Shown piece by piece: positions 1 to 10,134 of a stretch of 51,091 nt of DNA. Below the pieces are notes generated by a model. That model saw only the letters and a list, made by a program, of their open reading frames with translations, was not told the DNA's origin and made no database searches. Source of the stretch: Pyronema omphalodes (taxonomy: Eukaryota > Ascomycota > Pezizomycetes > Pezizales > Pyronemataceae); NCBI GenBank assembly GCA_024516155.1, contig JAJJXM010000126.1, positions 1 to 51,091 on the forward strand, written 5' to 3'. Within the stretch, counting starts at the first letter, position 1. Each line of letters opens with the position of its first letter. The translations under genes and the position numbers were made by a program.

Positions 1-1524
1 ATCCCCGACAGATTCGCTGGCGCGTGCGAAGAACCGTCCGAACGCGCAGAAATAACTGCTACCTTGTGGTCCGCTGGCAAACTCCCGAGGACTACAACCT
101 ATTCCGGAGCACATCCGCCGCACCATCAGGACTGCAAAGCCCAATCCTCAGAGCCCGCCAGGATGCTATCAACCTTATTGACGCAGGCCACTGGCACACA
201 ATTGTGAAACGCCGCCGGCCATCATGGACACAGTTCCCCGACGGGCCACGACCCGCTTCACCCTTTACAAAACAAACTCGCACCAATCCATTTTAGACGA
301 CTCAGGGACCCCACCCCACGGGTTTATTCCTCCTAACGACCTCGCGGAAACCCCCGGTTTCTCGCTAACAGTCCTCTGGTATCCAGCCCTGTCGCCTCCC
401 GCGCTCAGGAAGCTCCCACCCCTGCTCCCATCCCCTGTCGTGATCCAGACTGGCTCCGTCCAGGTCTACCCGAACGGCCCAGAACCAGCACGCGAGCCGC
501 CGCACCCCCTACCACAGCCGCAGCCGCAGCCCCCGCCCCCGCGATAATCGCACCAATTCCTAGACCCCCCCCCCGTGACCCCGAGATCCTTCTAACCCCG
601 GAGGAGCAAGCCGATACAAACGAAATCCACTACTACGAGAAAGAACTCACCCGCCAGCGTGAGCTAATCAACGCGCTACTCGCCTCCCCCGGCATCCGCG
701 TAACTGGAGACAAAATCTCGGATCCGCCAACCTTCGACGGGTCCAACAGGGAGGACCTCCGCCGCTTTGTCTCCTTGCTTCGTATCAAGTTAGTGAGCGA
801 TGAACTACGTTTCCCGACCCCCCATAAACGGATTTCTTACGCCATGGGCCGCCTCCGCGGACGCGCCCTGGACCAGATTCTTCCGTACATCAAGGAAAAC
901 GGCAACCGCTGGGCTCTCAACGACGTCGAGGACGTCATCAAAATTTTACAACGTACCTTCGGAGATCCGGACGAGCGCGCAACGGCTCGTTTCAAACTAC
1001 AGAATCTCCGACAGAACAACCGCGAATTTTCGGACTACTACGCAGAGTTCTCCCGCCTAGTCGCAGAGTTAGGCTGGGACGAAGCCGCCACCATGGATGC
1101 CCTGCGTAACGGCCTGTCCCTTGAGCTACACGAGAAGTTGGTTGGTGCCCCGCCCACCACCACGATGCACGAATTCGTCGAACAGTGTCAAAAATTGGAC
1201 TCCCAATTAAGGGCACTCGAAAACCTCCGCAAGCTGCGTACCAACCGCGGCCAAGTCAAGACCACTACCACCGCCACCCCCACCACCAGTCGCCCCACCC
1301 CCGCCACCCAAGCCACCACCGCCTCCTCCAGCAAGCAAACCCCGGCCCAGGGACCCCGTCAGAAACTGTCGGCACAGGAGCGCGCGACCCGCCTTTCAGA
1401 AGGACGTTGCCTCTACTGCGGTGGCCTCGGCCACATGGCTGCGTCGTGCCCCGCCAAGACGAATGTTAAAGTGGCGAGCGTGGAATTAGTGGATGCTGAA
1501 GAAGAAGTGTCGGGAAAAGAATAA
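1..1524 (+). pseudogene. gag: element A gag, frameshifted (capsid and zinc knuckle readable)
   Basis: Gag is the structural protein that packages the retrotransposon RNA. The last part (775-1,524) reads cleanly: a capsid-like stretch followed by a basic Thr/Pro-rich tract and one CX2CX4HX4C knuckle (CLYCGGLGHMAASC). Upstream the reading frame is broken. Against element B there is a 1-nt deletion near position 27 and another near 500, and the 565-574 C-run is 10 long against 13 in B. The N-terminal sequence is therefore spread over at least two frames. The true start is left of the window. Gag ends with TAA at 1,522-1,524 and overlaps the pol frame. Confidence 0.85.
1512..1518 (+). promoter_or_regulatory. 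predicted -1 ribosomal frameshift site GGGAAAA (element A)
   Basis: The heptamer is read G-GGA-AAA in the gag frame, which is exactly the X-XXY-YYZ arrangement of -1 slippery sites. The gag stop lies two codons downstream (GAA TAA). The -1 frame is open through the site and runs straight into protease. The same heptamer in the same phase occurs in element B and in element E. No downstream structure was tested. Confidence 0.7.
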
Positions 1525-1580
1525 ACCAGCTGCAAGAAGATGGCTCTGCCGCTGGTGGGAATACTATTATTGCTGATACA

Positions 1581-4500
1581 TTGCTATTATCGGGCGCAAG
1601 TTTTTCTGGAAAGTTAGAATGCAAACACCTTGTCCTCTCCTGTTCCTTGTTTTCCAATAACCGCTCCGTGAAAACAGTAGCGCTCGTTGACTGCGGCGCC
1701 ACTGGTATCGCCTTTGTTGACCGCAATTTCGCCCGCCATCACAAACTCCCCCTAACCCCCCTATCCACCGCCCGAACGGTCGAAGTTATCGACGGCCGCC
1801 CCATATCCTCAGGAAAGATAACACACCTCGCCCAAGTAGAGTGTACCATCAACGGTCACTCGGAAACCCTTCCTATGTTTGTCACCAAGCTGGGTCACTA
1901 CCCGGTGGTGTTGGGTATCCCCTGGTTGAAAAAACACGATGTAACAATAAGCTTCAGTTCCAACACTGTAAGCTTCGACTCCGAATACTGCCTAAGGAAC
2001 TGCACCCCGTTGCCTGTGAGCACAACCGGTGTCGAGGTCCTGGACTCGAGGCCCCCTCCCGCTGTCCACGAGCCCGACACAAACCCCTTGCCGGAATTGG
2101 AAGACTCGGTCCCCGACCCCCCGGACGAACCCCCAATAGAGATCTCAAGTCTAACCATCACCGACTTCAAGGAAATGGTAGAAGACGAAAGCCTGACAGT
2201 GTTCTCGCTATCGTTGGACGAGATCACCGTCGCCCTACAAGACAAGCCCCCCCTCACGGACGACGAACTGAAAGACATGATCCCCGAGGAGTATCATGAC
2301 TACCTCGATTTATTCAAGGAGGTCAACGCGAAGGAACTTCCCCCGCACCGACCCTACGACCACAAGATCCCACTGAAAGAGGGATTCGTTCCGCCCTTTG
2401 GCCCGTTATACTCGCTGTCACGCAACGAGTTGCAGACGCTAAAAACATGGCTCGATGAGAATTTGGAGAAAGGATTTATACAACGCTCCCAATCACCAGC
2501 CGCCTCGCCGATATTGTTCGTGAAAAAATCAGACGGATCCCTACGCCTGTGTGTCGACTACCGAAGACTGAATGAAGGTACCGAGAAGAACCGGTACCCG
2601 CTGCCATTGATACAGGAAACGATGATGAATCTTTCCAAAGCTCAATACTTTACGACCCTTGATGTCCGCAGCGCTTATAATCTTATCAGAATGGCAGAAG
2701 GCGAAGAATGGAAGACGGCCTTCCGCACACGGTACGGCCTGTTTGAATCAAAAGTGATGCCTTTTGGGCTCACCAACGCGCCTGCCGATTTCCAGGCATT
2801 TATAAATGATGTCCTGAGACCATACCTAGACCAGTTTTGTACGGCATACTTGGACGATATCCTCGTATTCTCCGAAACAAAGCCCGATCACACCGCACAC
2901 GTCCGGAAGATCTTGGAACGACTCAAACAAGAAAAACTGCACTTGAAGCCAGAGAAGTGTAAGTTTGCTAAGGCAGAAGTACAGTACCTGGGCTACAACA
3001 TCGGCCGCGACGGCGCGCGCATGATGGATTCCAAAGTAGCCACAGTGAGAGATTGGAAGGAACCAACCAATTTGAAACAGGTCCAAGAGTTCCTGGGCTT
3101 CGCGAATTTCTACCGAAGATTTATCAAAGACTACTCAAAAGTGGTCTCCCCGCTTACAGCTCTGACCAAAAAGAAAGATGGTAAAGCAATCCCCTTTGTC
3201 TGGGGTAATGATCAGCAGAGCGCCTTCGACCGACTGAAGGACGCATTTACATCAGCACCCATCCTCAAGCACTTCGACTACGAGAAACCGATTGTAGTAG
3301 AAACAGACGCATCTGACTATGTGTCCGCTGGAGTTTTATCACAATACGACGACGATAACGTGTTACACCCCGTCGCATTTTATTCCAAGAAGCATTCCCC
3401 GGCAGAATGTAACTACGAAATCTACGACAAGGAACTACTGGCAATAGTTCGTTGTTTTGAGGAATGGCGTCCCCACTTAGAGGGCTCCGCCTTCCCTATA
3501 AAAGTATTGACGGATCACAAAAATCTTGAATACTTTATGACGACAAAGCTGCTGAATAGACGACAAGCACGCTGGTCCGAGTTCCTGTCTCGGTTTAACT
3601 TTGTGATTACCTATCGACCAGGTACGTTGGGAGGAAAACCGGACGCCCTGACAAGAAGAGCCGCCGACCTCCCGGAAGAGGGAGACGAACGCATACTGGC
3701 GAACCAGCAAGCTGTTCTGAAGCCACAGAACTTTCAGTTATGCATGACCCCGCCAATGAAACTCGCACCTTCCGAAGTAGACCTCCTGTTCACAGAGGGC
3801 TACAAGACAGATCCATTCCCCAACCAAGTGTTGGGAATGCTGGAAGATGGCACACAAATCTGTAAGGACATATCGCTCGCCGATTGTTCCGTGTTAGAAA
3901 ACAGATTGTACTACCGAGATTGCCTCTATGTCCCCGCGCTGGATAAGCTACGATTGAAACTACTGCAAGATCACCACGACCCCCCCACCATGGGACACCC
4001 GGGCCGTGCGAAGACTTTCGAACTCCTCGCCAGGAATTATTACTGGCCCTCGATGAGAAAAGATGTGGACCAATTCGTCCGGAATTGCCACACCTGTAAA
4101 AGAACAAAGGCTACCCGCCACGCACCCTATGGAACCCTGAAGCCCCTACCGGTTCCGCACCACCCTTGGCAGAATATATCGGTGGATTTCGTTACTGGAC
4201 TACCGACATCAGAAGGCTTCGACGCAATATGTGCGATCGTTTGCCGACTAACGAAACAGCGGCACTTAGTGCCCTGTCATTCCACAATAGACGCTGAAGG
4301 CTTCGCGCAACTCTTCCTGGAGAATGTGTTCAAACTACACGGCCTGCCAGACACAGTAGTGTCCGACCGCGGTCCGCAATTTGTGGCCCATTTCTGGAAA
4401 CACTTGGCGAATTGCATGGGTATCGAAATTGCCACGAGTACGGCCTTTCATCCCCAAACCGACGGCCAAACAGAGAGAATTAACGCGGTTACGGAGCAAT

Positions 4501-5249
4501 ATCTCCGCGCGTACGTCTGTTATTTACAAGACGATTGGAAGAAATTTTTACCACTGGCAGAATTTGCTGCAAATAACCAAGTATCGGATACAACGTCGCT
4601 GTCTCCGTTCTACGCTATATATGGTCGACACCCCAAGTGCTCTTTCGAACTGGAAATCAGGACCGACAACCCTGAGGAAGTGAAAGCGAACGAGGTAGCG
4701 GAAAGGATGTCACACATCCATGACGTCTTACGTTCGGAAATGAAATACGCCCAAGCCCGCCACATAGAAGCCGCCGACAATTCCCGACTCCCCGCGCCGG
4801 TCTTCAAACCAGGAGACCTGGTATGGCTGGACGCCCGCAACCTAAGAACCCGCCGCCCCTCAAAGAAACTAGAAAATAAACACCTAGGCCCCTTCACCGT
4901 GTTACGGCCTATTGGATCCCACGCCTATGAATTGGATATACCGGAAACAATGAAACACCACAGGACCTTCCCCGTGTCCCTACTAAACCCAGCCCCTTCG
5001 GACCCCCTGCCTGGCCAGATTATTCCACCGCCCCTACCGGTAGTAGTAGACGGCGAAGAAGAATGGTTCGTGGATGAAATTCTGGATAGCCGTTGGTCAA
5101 GAGGAAACCTGCAGTACCTCGTCAAGTGGACCGGCCATGACTCTCCAACCTGGGAACCGGAAACGAACCTATCCGAAACTGAGGCCGCTGAGAGATTTCA
5201 CCAGTTATACCCAGACAAACCTTCTCCTCTCGTAGGAACTCGAGCCTAA
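1581..5249 (+). CDS. pol: element A Pol: protease, RT, RNase H, integrase, chromodomain
   Basis: This polyprotein copies and integrates the element. The frame is open back to 1,515 and has no ATG at its head (1,581 is TTG), so expression is probably by -1 frameshift from gag. With 1,581 as residue 1: protease DCGA at 37-40; RT with catalytic D361 and YLDD at 423-426; RNase H acidic residues D576, E618 and D645; integrase zinc region with H799, H806, C836 and C839; integrase core D869, D929 and E965; a GPF motif near 1,103; and a chromodomain from about 1,161 to 1,212. All catalytic residues are present and there is no internal stop. Chromodomains of this class are known to direct integration to marked chromatin. 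TAA lies 11 bp before the LTR. Confidence 0.95.
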   Translation: MLLSGASFSGKLECKHLVLSCSLFSNNRSVKTVALVDCGATGIAFVDRNFARHHKLPLTPLSTARTVEVIDGRPISSGKITHLAQVECTINGHSETLPMFVTKLGHYPVVLGIPWLKKHDVTISFSSNTVSFDSEYCLRNCTPLPVSTTGVEVLDSRPPPAVHEPDTNPLPELEDSVPDPPDEPPIEISSLTITDFKEMVEDESLTVFSLSLDEITVALQDKPPLTDDELKDMIPEEYHDYLDLFKEVNAKELPPHRPYDHKIPLKEGFVPPFGPLYSLSRNELQTLKTWLDENLEKGFIQRSQSPAASPILFVKKSDGSLRLCVDYRRLNEGTEKNRYPLPLIQETMMNLSKAQYFTTLDVRSAYNLIRMAEGEEWKTAFRTRYGLFESKVMPFGLTNAPADFQAFINDVLRPYLDQFCTAYLDDILVFSETKPDHTAHVRKILERLKQEKLHLKPEKCKFAKAEVQYLGYNIGRDGARMMDSKVATVRDWKEPTNLKQVQEFLGFANFYRRFIKDYSKVVSPLTALTKKKDGKAIPFVWGNDQQSAFDRLKDAFTSAPILKHFDYEKPIVVETDASDYVSAGVLSQYDDDNVLHPVAFYSKKHSPAECNYEIYDKELLAIVRCFEEWRPHLEGSAFPIKVLTDHKNLEYFMTTKLLNRRQARWSEFLSRFNFVITYRPGTLGGKPDALTRRAADLPEEGDERILANQQAVLKPQNFQLCMTPPMKLAPSEVDLLFTEGYKTDPFPNQVLGMLEDGTQICKDISLADCSVLENRLYYRDCLYVPALDKLRLKLLQDHHDPPTMGHPGRAKTFELLARNYYWPSMRKDVDQFVRNCHTCKRTKATRHAPYGTLKPLPVPHHPWQNISVDFVTGLPTSEGFDAICAIVCRLTKQRHLVPCHSTIDAEGFAQLFLENVFKLHGLPDTVVSDRGPQFVAHFWKHLANCMGIEIATSTAFHPQTDGQTERINAVTEQYLRAYVCYLQDDWKKFLPLAEFAANNQVSDTTSLSPFYAIYGRHPKCSFELEIRTDNPEEVKANEVAERMSHIHDVLRSEMKYAQARHIEAADNSRLPAPVFKPGDLVWLDARNLRTRRPSKKLENKHLGPFTVLRPIGSHAYELDIPETMKHHRTFPVSLLNPAPSDPLPGQIIPPPLPVVVDGEEEWFVDEILDSRWSRGNLQYLVKWTGHDSPTWEPETNLSETEAAERFHQLYPDKPSPLVGTRA

Positions 5250-5250
5250 C

Positions 5251-5257
5251 GGGGGGG
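5251..5257 (+). other. polypurine tract of element A
   Basis: A run of seven G directly after the pol stop and three bases before the LTR. It is the expected plus-strand primer site for gypsy reverse transcription. Confidence 0.75.
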
Positions 5258-5260
5258 TAC

Positions 5261-5790
5261 TGTCACGGCACACGGCTGACGAGCCGTTGTGTTGCGTCAT
5301 CATGTTGTCGTGGTTGTTGATCGACATCGTGCCGTTGTCTTGCCGTGTTGTGTTGCCGTTGTGTTGTTGTGTTGTTGTGTGTGCCGTGCCATGTTGACTG
5401 AGAGACTGATTGATGATGGATGACGTACCACGAGCTGGAGAGCTGTGGCGTCGCAGCTGAATCGATGGTGAACGGAAACTCATGTAGCGATGATTGTATG
5501 ACGGCCCAGCAAGAGTGCTGGCCGCCCCCTTTGTACATAAGGAGGCTTGCCTCCCCGTTGTCGAGATTCTCCATCGAACGTCTTGTGTCTTCTCCTGACT
5601 CCTAATATAAGATCTCCTCTCTTAAGTCCTACGTCACTCTTGTCCTTGTCCCTGTCCCTGTTTAGTGTGCCGTCCGTCTGACGAGCACTTCGGTCCTTGT
5701 CCTGCCGTTCCCCGTTCCGGAACCTGCCTAGTCCCCCTTTCCGGTAGTGTTCAGTGTGTCCCTTGAACGTCCGTTCTCGTGTCCCTGACA
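5261..5790 (+). repeat. 3' LTR of element A (530 bp)
   Basis: The LTR begins TGTCACGGCACACGG and ends GTCCCTGACA, so it has TG...CA ends. It is the same length as both LTRs of element B (which lie on the other strand) and close in sequence to the solo LTR at 24,124-24,644. It contains a TATA-like box at 5,534-5,542 (TACATAAGG) and, about 39 bp downstream, the 9-mer ATCGAACGT at 5,573-5,581. That 9-mer matches the complement of the primer site seen in element B, and the arrangement suggests where the transcript starts. Confidence 0.93.
5534..5581 (+). promoter_or_regulatory. predicted LTR promoter and R start of A/B family
   Basis: TACATAAGG at 5,534 is followed about 39 bp later by ATCGAACGT (5,573-5,581). 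In element B the complement of this 9-mer lies two bases inside the 5' LTR boundary. For a self-primed element of Tf1 type the RNA 5' end must pair with that primer site, so transcription is inferred to start near 5,573. Confidence 0.5.
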
Positions 5791-6925
5791 CTTAGGGTCT
5801 TTTATAGACTTTCGTCTACAAGTTTGCCCAGACTTCCCAAGGGAACCAACTTCCAAACTAAGCTCAGGAGATAAGACGTGAGTCAATTGTTTGACGAATC
5901 TGCTGATGGCCCGCATCATGCTGCATGCGCAATTATATTAATTGCTCACTTTCATGATGACCTTCATGTCAGATTAATCCTGGACATTCCTTGCCGTGCT
6001 ACCACACCTTCCAATCAGGTATTGGGGTTAACCGCCTAGTGGAGGGTGACTCTACTTGAGCGCATAATGCAGTGACTCCTCTGATAATGACATGTGAGTA
6101 ATATATCTTATGAGTCGTCTTGATCATAGATCTCCCTAGAGAATCTCGATTGCGAGTGAAGGAATCTGACATCATAAGGCGTACCATGCCCTACCGGAGC
6201 GTACTGCCCCGTCACATTCCTGCGTGATGTCATTTGCCCCACCTGCGCGCACTTGCGCGCAGCCACACCCTGCTGTGTACGCAAACGCCGTCTTATCTCG
6301 CAGTTGGTAGTCATTGGCCAAAGGTCGCGTCATATCAATCCCATCCAACAGTCTCCCTGAGTGATGTTCCTTGCGGCAGAACGTCGTCTGATGCTGATGC
6401 AATGTTGACCCTTGTCCTGCGCTCAACTCCTGTTGGCTGACTAGACTCTGCCTTCTTCCTTGGCTGACTATCCGTCCAACTCAGACCTCGGATGATCCCA
6501 TTCGCCTCCCTTGCATACTCCCGAGAATTCCCTTCTCTTGCAAGCCCTCTGGTAGCCGTGCTTGATGGAACACAACCTCAAGTATAAGGAGGTGACCCTT
6601 CGCCGTCGTCTTCTGTTCTCCATCAGCGTCGTCTGTAGTTTTCTCATGGGTAAGTCGACACCCATGAGGTAAGTTGATACTCGTTCCCATCCATCTTTGA
6701 TCCTCCCAAACTGACAGTGAATAACAGGTAGCGACGCCTCGGGCCGGGATCCTCGTGAGGTCCATTCGGAAAGTGAGGAATCACGTGACGTGGCTAGCTG
6801 GAGCTCCTCAGGGGGTTCCGGCCCAGGATACTAACCTTATTATTCATTCTCCTGTCGAGTTTGCCATGTGCTCTAAATGTTATACATGTTACCTATTCTA
6901 TACTCACACAATATAGGGTGTGACA
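5791..6925 (-). repeat. 3' LTR of element D1 (visible 1,135 bp)
   Basis: On the plus strand this ends ...GGGTGTGACA, so in the element's direction the LTR starts TGTCACACC. It aligns along its whole length with the 5' LTR at 23,947-25,607 once the nested solo LTR is removed (also 1,135 bp from CTTAG) and with 43,054-44,104 in D3. The terminal few bases beyond CTTAG lie left of element A, outside the window. Confidence 0.9.
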
Positions 6926-6940
6926 CCACCTCCCCCCTGT
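6926..6940 (-). other. polypurine tract of element D1
   Basis: The plus strand reads CCACCTCCCCCCTGT, which is a purine-rich strand immediately internal to the 3' LTR on the minus strand. The identical tract lies at 44,105-44,119 in D3. Confidence 0.75.
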
Positions 6941-8022
6941 TCAAGCTTCATCCCAAAGCAAGTAGCTTATCATTCTGTGATCGCACCTCGCCGCACTCAA
7001 GTGACTTATTGATCATATATGGATGTAGTGCTCCAGCCCCTACATCCTACCACCAACTCCACCTAATGAAAACTTCGTGGGGAAAAACATTAAGCCTTAA
7101 TTCTTGAGTCGGTAGTCCCTCGGAGAATCAGGATACTTGAGATGAAACTCTCGTAACTTCTCCTGACCTCATACTGAAACGTTGTCGAATGGTTCTGCCG
7201 TCCACTCTTTTTTGTTGGGCCAACCTAGACATTTCACAAGGTACAGTACCCGATTTCCAGATTTATAGCTGCTCATGATTTCATCGATATCGTATTCCTG
7301 CTGCCCTCAACATCGTCTGCCTCCCGTAAAGTTTTATTCGCATCTGGTGGAGCCCGAGTTCCTGCGTTAAAAGGCTCAAGTAGTGAGGTATGGAAGACAT
7401 TGTGTAGCTTCCATTTTCGAGGGAGTGTAAGTCGTACTGCTGTTGGGGAGATGACTTTTTCGACTTGGAAGGGACCATGTAGTTTGTGGTCTAACTTCCT
7501 TGATGGGCGTCTTGTTCGTATGTTGCGTCCATCTAACATAACCAAGTCCCCCACTTGGTAATCTGGTGCCTCCTGTCGTTTCTGGTCTGCATATCTTTTC
7601 ATTCGTTCTTGTGTTTTCTAAAGGGTTGATTTGGCTCCTTCATGAATCGTATGCATCCAGTGGGCGTAGGCTTTGCTGGCTTGGTTGCGCAGAGCAGTGG
7701 TCGAAGGGTTTCTCGTATTTGGGTAGAACCCATAGTTAGCGTAAAATGGTGAAAGTCCAGTTGCGCTTGTGACTGAGTTGTTGGATGAGAACTCAGCCAT
7801 GGGTAGGAGATCAGCCCAGTCGTCCATTTCGTGGTTAACAAAAGAGCGGAGGTAATCTTCAATTGTTTAGTTGAGCCGTTCCGTTTGTCCGTCTGTTTGC
7901 GGGTGGAAGGCTGTCGACATTCTTGGTTTAATTCCTAAAGTTCCAAGAAATGCTTTCCAGGTGGTGCTTGTGAACCTGGAGTCTCGATCCGACACTATAT
8001 CCTTGGGTACGCGATGCAACTT
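6941..8022 (-). pseudogene. pol: element D1 integrase C-terminal part and chromodomain, decayed
   Basis: In minus-strand order this shows the end of the integrase core (SNNSVTSATGLSPFYANYG in 7,618-7,827), a GPF-type linker (7,273-7,602, with RTRRPSRKLDHKLHGPF) and a chromodomain in another frame at about 7,098-7,296 (YDIDEIMSSYKSGN then YLVKCLGW). Lesions: a TAG at 7,618-7,620, a frameshift just before the chromodomain and a TGA at 7,169-7,171, all shared with D3, plus a TAA at 7,867-7,869 where D3 has CAA. At 8,022 the sequence jumps into gag because about 2.6 kb are deleted. It cannot encode a working integrase. Confidence 0.9.
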
Positions 8023-9387
8023 GAACCAAGGCTTCTTTTGTTATTCCCTTGGAAGAGGCTCCATTGTCGGTTCGTCGGTTTTTTGTTTTGATCGACCCCA
8101 AGTTGTCTGTTGATTTTCTTTTTGTTCCACAACATATAATATTTCCTGCGTCAGATGTACATTCCTCTTCCTCAGGTGATGCAACCCTGGAGGATCTTAA
8201 AAATCCGACTCCTCATCATTTTGCTCAATCTCCCAAATCCTGGGCTGAGCGTCTTCCATCATCTCATCCTCATCCTGCCGCACTGCTGCGGTCTTTGTCT
8301 TCTTTGTTTCCTTGGGCTTCTCCTGCCCCGTATTTCTATCATCATCATCGTCTCTCTTCCTCTTGCCAGAGGAAGCAACCTTTCCTTCTCCAGAGAGCTC
8401 TGTTCCTCCAACTGTCTTTTTAGCGTAACAATCAAACATTTTGTGCCCAGATCGTCCGCATCTCCAACAGTCAGCCTTATCTTTTTTATGTTTGTCGATT
8501 TCGCTCTGAGGAACATTGTTCAGAGCCTCCCTTGCCGATGCAAAAATGGACTTCTTGTCCTTCTTTCCAGTGAAACCCTTTTTCTCCTTCTTGTCCTTGA
8601 ATTTATCCTTGTGCTGCACCTCCTTAGGGCGCACAGTTTCCTTGGTCTTCCCTTTATCCTTATGGCGGTCCTCCCGCACTTCCAAAGTCTTTTTCTTGTG
8701 ACCCTTTAATTCCTCTTTCAAATTTTCAACGACGTGAGCAGCTTCCTTAACTGCGTCAATCATTCCTTCATCATCTGTTGGGATCCCCCCAAACCTTTGA
8801 TATACCATCTTTTTAATGGCCGGTGTCATGGCCCCCCAGATTACATCCCTATACATTGGCCCAATTGCCCCAACGCCCATATTGAGATCCTCCAATTTTG
8901 TAATATAATCATCAATGTCTCCCTCATACTGGAGCTCTGTAATCCTCTTAACGTCTTTTTGGGCTTCCCGCTTATCCTCAAACCTTGTTTCAATGGAGCT
9001 TGAGAAGGCTTGCCAAGTGTCCTTTAATCCTTGACGTTGAATTGATTTGCGCCTTTCCTGGTGCCAACTTAGAGCCTTATGAGTAAGTAAACTGCCTACC
9101 TATTTCACCTGATCATCCTCATCCGGGAACGCCTTGGCATATGTCGTGATATAGTCCTGAACTGACATCCACCAAGCCCTAAACAAATTCTTGTCTTTCC
9201 AGAAAAATATTGAGGAGCCTTCATCTCCGGCATTTTAGGTCTCCTTGGCTCGTTAACCCCCGATTGCTGTAATTTCGCCACAAGTGATTCCAAGAACGCC
9301 TGAGTGGCATTCTTTGCTTTAGGCTTCCTTTGTTGAGCCCTTTGTTTGCGCTCCTGTTGCTTCCTTTCCAACGCTTTTCTGATGTAT
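8023..9387 (-). pseudogene. gag: element D1 gag, C-terminal part with zinc knuckle
   Basis: This is the downstream half of the D-family gag, joined to the N-terminal half at 22,607-23,424 across the inserted element E. The frame crosses the TGTAT duplication without a break (reading DDSYIRKA once E is removed). It shows a gag core with AWW and QDY residues near 9,170, then a long Lys/Glu-rich stretch and one CCHC knuckle, CWRCGRSGHKMFDC, in the open piece 8,197-8,895, followed by an acidic tail. There is at least one frameshift near 9,190 and a stop near 9,103. The left end is the 8,022/8,023 deletion junction. Confidence 0.88.
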
Positions 9388-10134
9388 TGTCAGAATCCGG
9401 CTACACACGGTCGACAGGCGATACAACCGTCGGATTGCTATGCAATCGGGTTCGGCTCTGGACTTCTAGGTGAGTTAGTCACGGGCTCAGGCAGTACTTA
9501 CCTTGTACACAGGATGTCCCTGCAGCGTTGCCTCTGATAGAATCGTCGGATGGGGATCTGGGTGGGAGGATAGGTGGGTATTCGGGATGGGTAAGTATGT
9601 TGGGATGGGCTGGGTTTGCGGTCACGGTTTAGATGATAGAACTGCAGTGTGTAGATAGGATTGTGTAGATAGATAATTGATTGCGTACTAGACTAATGAA
9701 ATACAAATGTCCCCTTATATCGCTTTGTCCCTGTGCTCATGTGATTTCCCAACTTATCTGACCCGCAGATATTCCATCCATCATGAGACACCCTTCGCTC
9801 CACCGTGACTCCCAAAACCTAACTAAAACACAATACAAACATAAACCAAAACATAATACAAAACATAAGCAAAACATAATACAAAACATAAGCAAAACAC
9901 AATACAAAACATAAGCAAAACATATTCCAAACCTCGAGGAAACCCTCCTCGTTCCACCCCGCACTTACCCCCTTGTCCCTCGCTTAACCCTAACTCCTCT
10001 CGCCTAGCCCTAGCTCCACCTCTTCGCTTAAACCCTAACCGTGACGTACGCCATCCCCAGCTTCACACCCACGAACCACAGCCCAGCTGTGGTTACAATC
10101 CCTCCCAGAAGCATATCCCTAGCGGTTCGTGACA
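9388..10134 (-). repeat. 3' LTR of element E (747 bp)
   Basis: The plus strand starts TGTCAGAATCCGG and ends CGGTTCGTGACA. In the element's direction, its first bases (10,134 downwards) encode the C-terminal hydrophobic segment of ORF3. Further features are an A-rich tandem repeat (about 9,827-9,930), TTAGGG-like motifs (9,983-9,994 and 10,028-10,040), a TATA-like box (9,714-9,720) and the R-start motif ACGCAATCAA (9,686 down to 9,677). Confidence 0.95.
9827..9930. repeat. A-rich tandem repeat inside E 3' LTR
   Basis: Units such as AAAACATAATAC and AAAACATAAGC are repeated about six times with small variations. The block is duplicated in the other LTR at 22,294-22,397. The Cys/Phe-rich reading frame across it on the minus strand is a by-product of the repeat. 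Confidence 0.85.

Larger units (their letters stand above)
1..5790 (+). mobile_element. Ty3/gypsy element A (chromovirus-type), 3' portion
   Basis: This is the plus-strand gypsy copy in which the window opens. It shows gag remnants, a full-length pol with protease, RT, RNase H, integrase and chromodomain, a G-run polypurine tract, and a 530-bp 3' LTR. Its 5' LTR lies left of the window. The LTR is followed at 5,791 by D-family LTR sequence beginning CTTAG, so A was inserted into the 3' LTR of element D1; the matching left duplication would be outside the window. Pol is the same length as in element B (1,222 codons) and differs from it at few residues, so the two copies come from one recently active family. 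Gag is frameshifted, so A is not autonomous. Confidence 0.93.

Noticed and set aside
8155..8709. Plus-strand open frame rich in Leu/Ile/Phe that looks like a membrane protein
   Set aside because: It is the antisense of the D1 gag Lys/Glu-rich region, whose knuckle and similarity to D3 show that the minus strand is coding.
9827..9930. CRISPR-like repeat array
   Set aside because: Units are about 11-23 bp, A-rich, contiguous and without unique spacers; the block is part of an LTR and duplicated in its partner.
9737..9964. Cys/Phe/Leu-rich frame (also at 22,204-22,431) resembling a small membrane protein
   Set aside because: It is a translation of the A-rich tandem repeat in the E LTR and depends on the repeat unit only.
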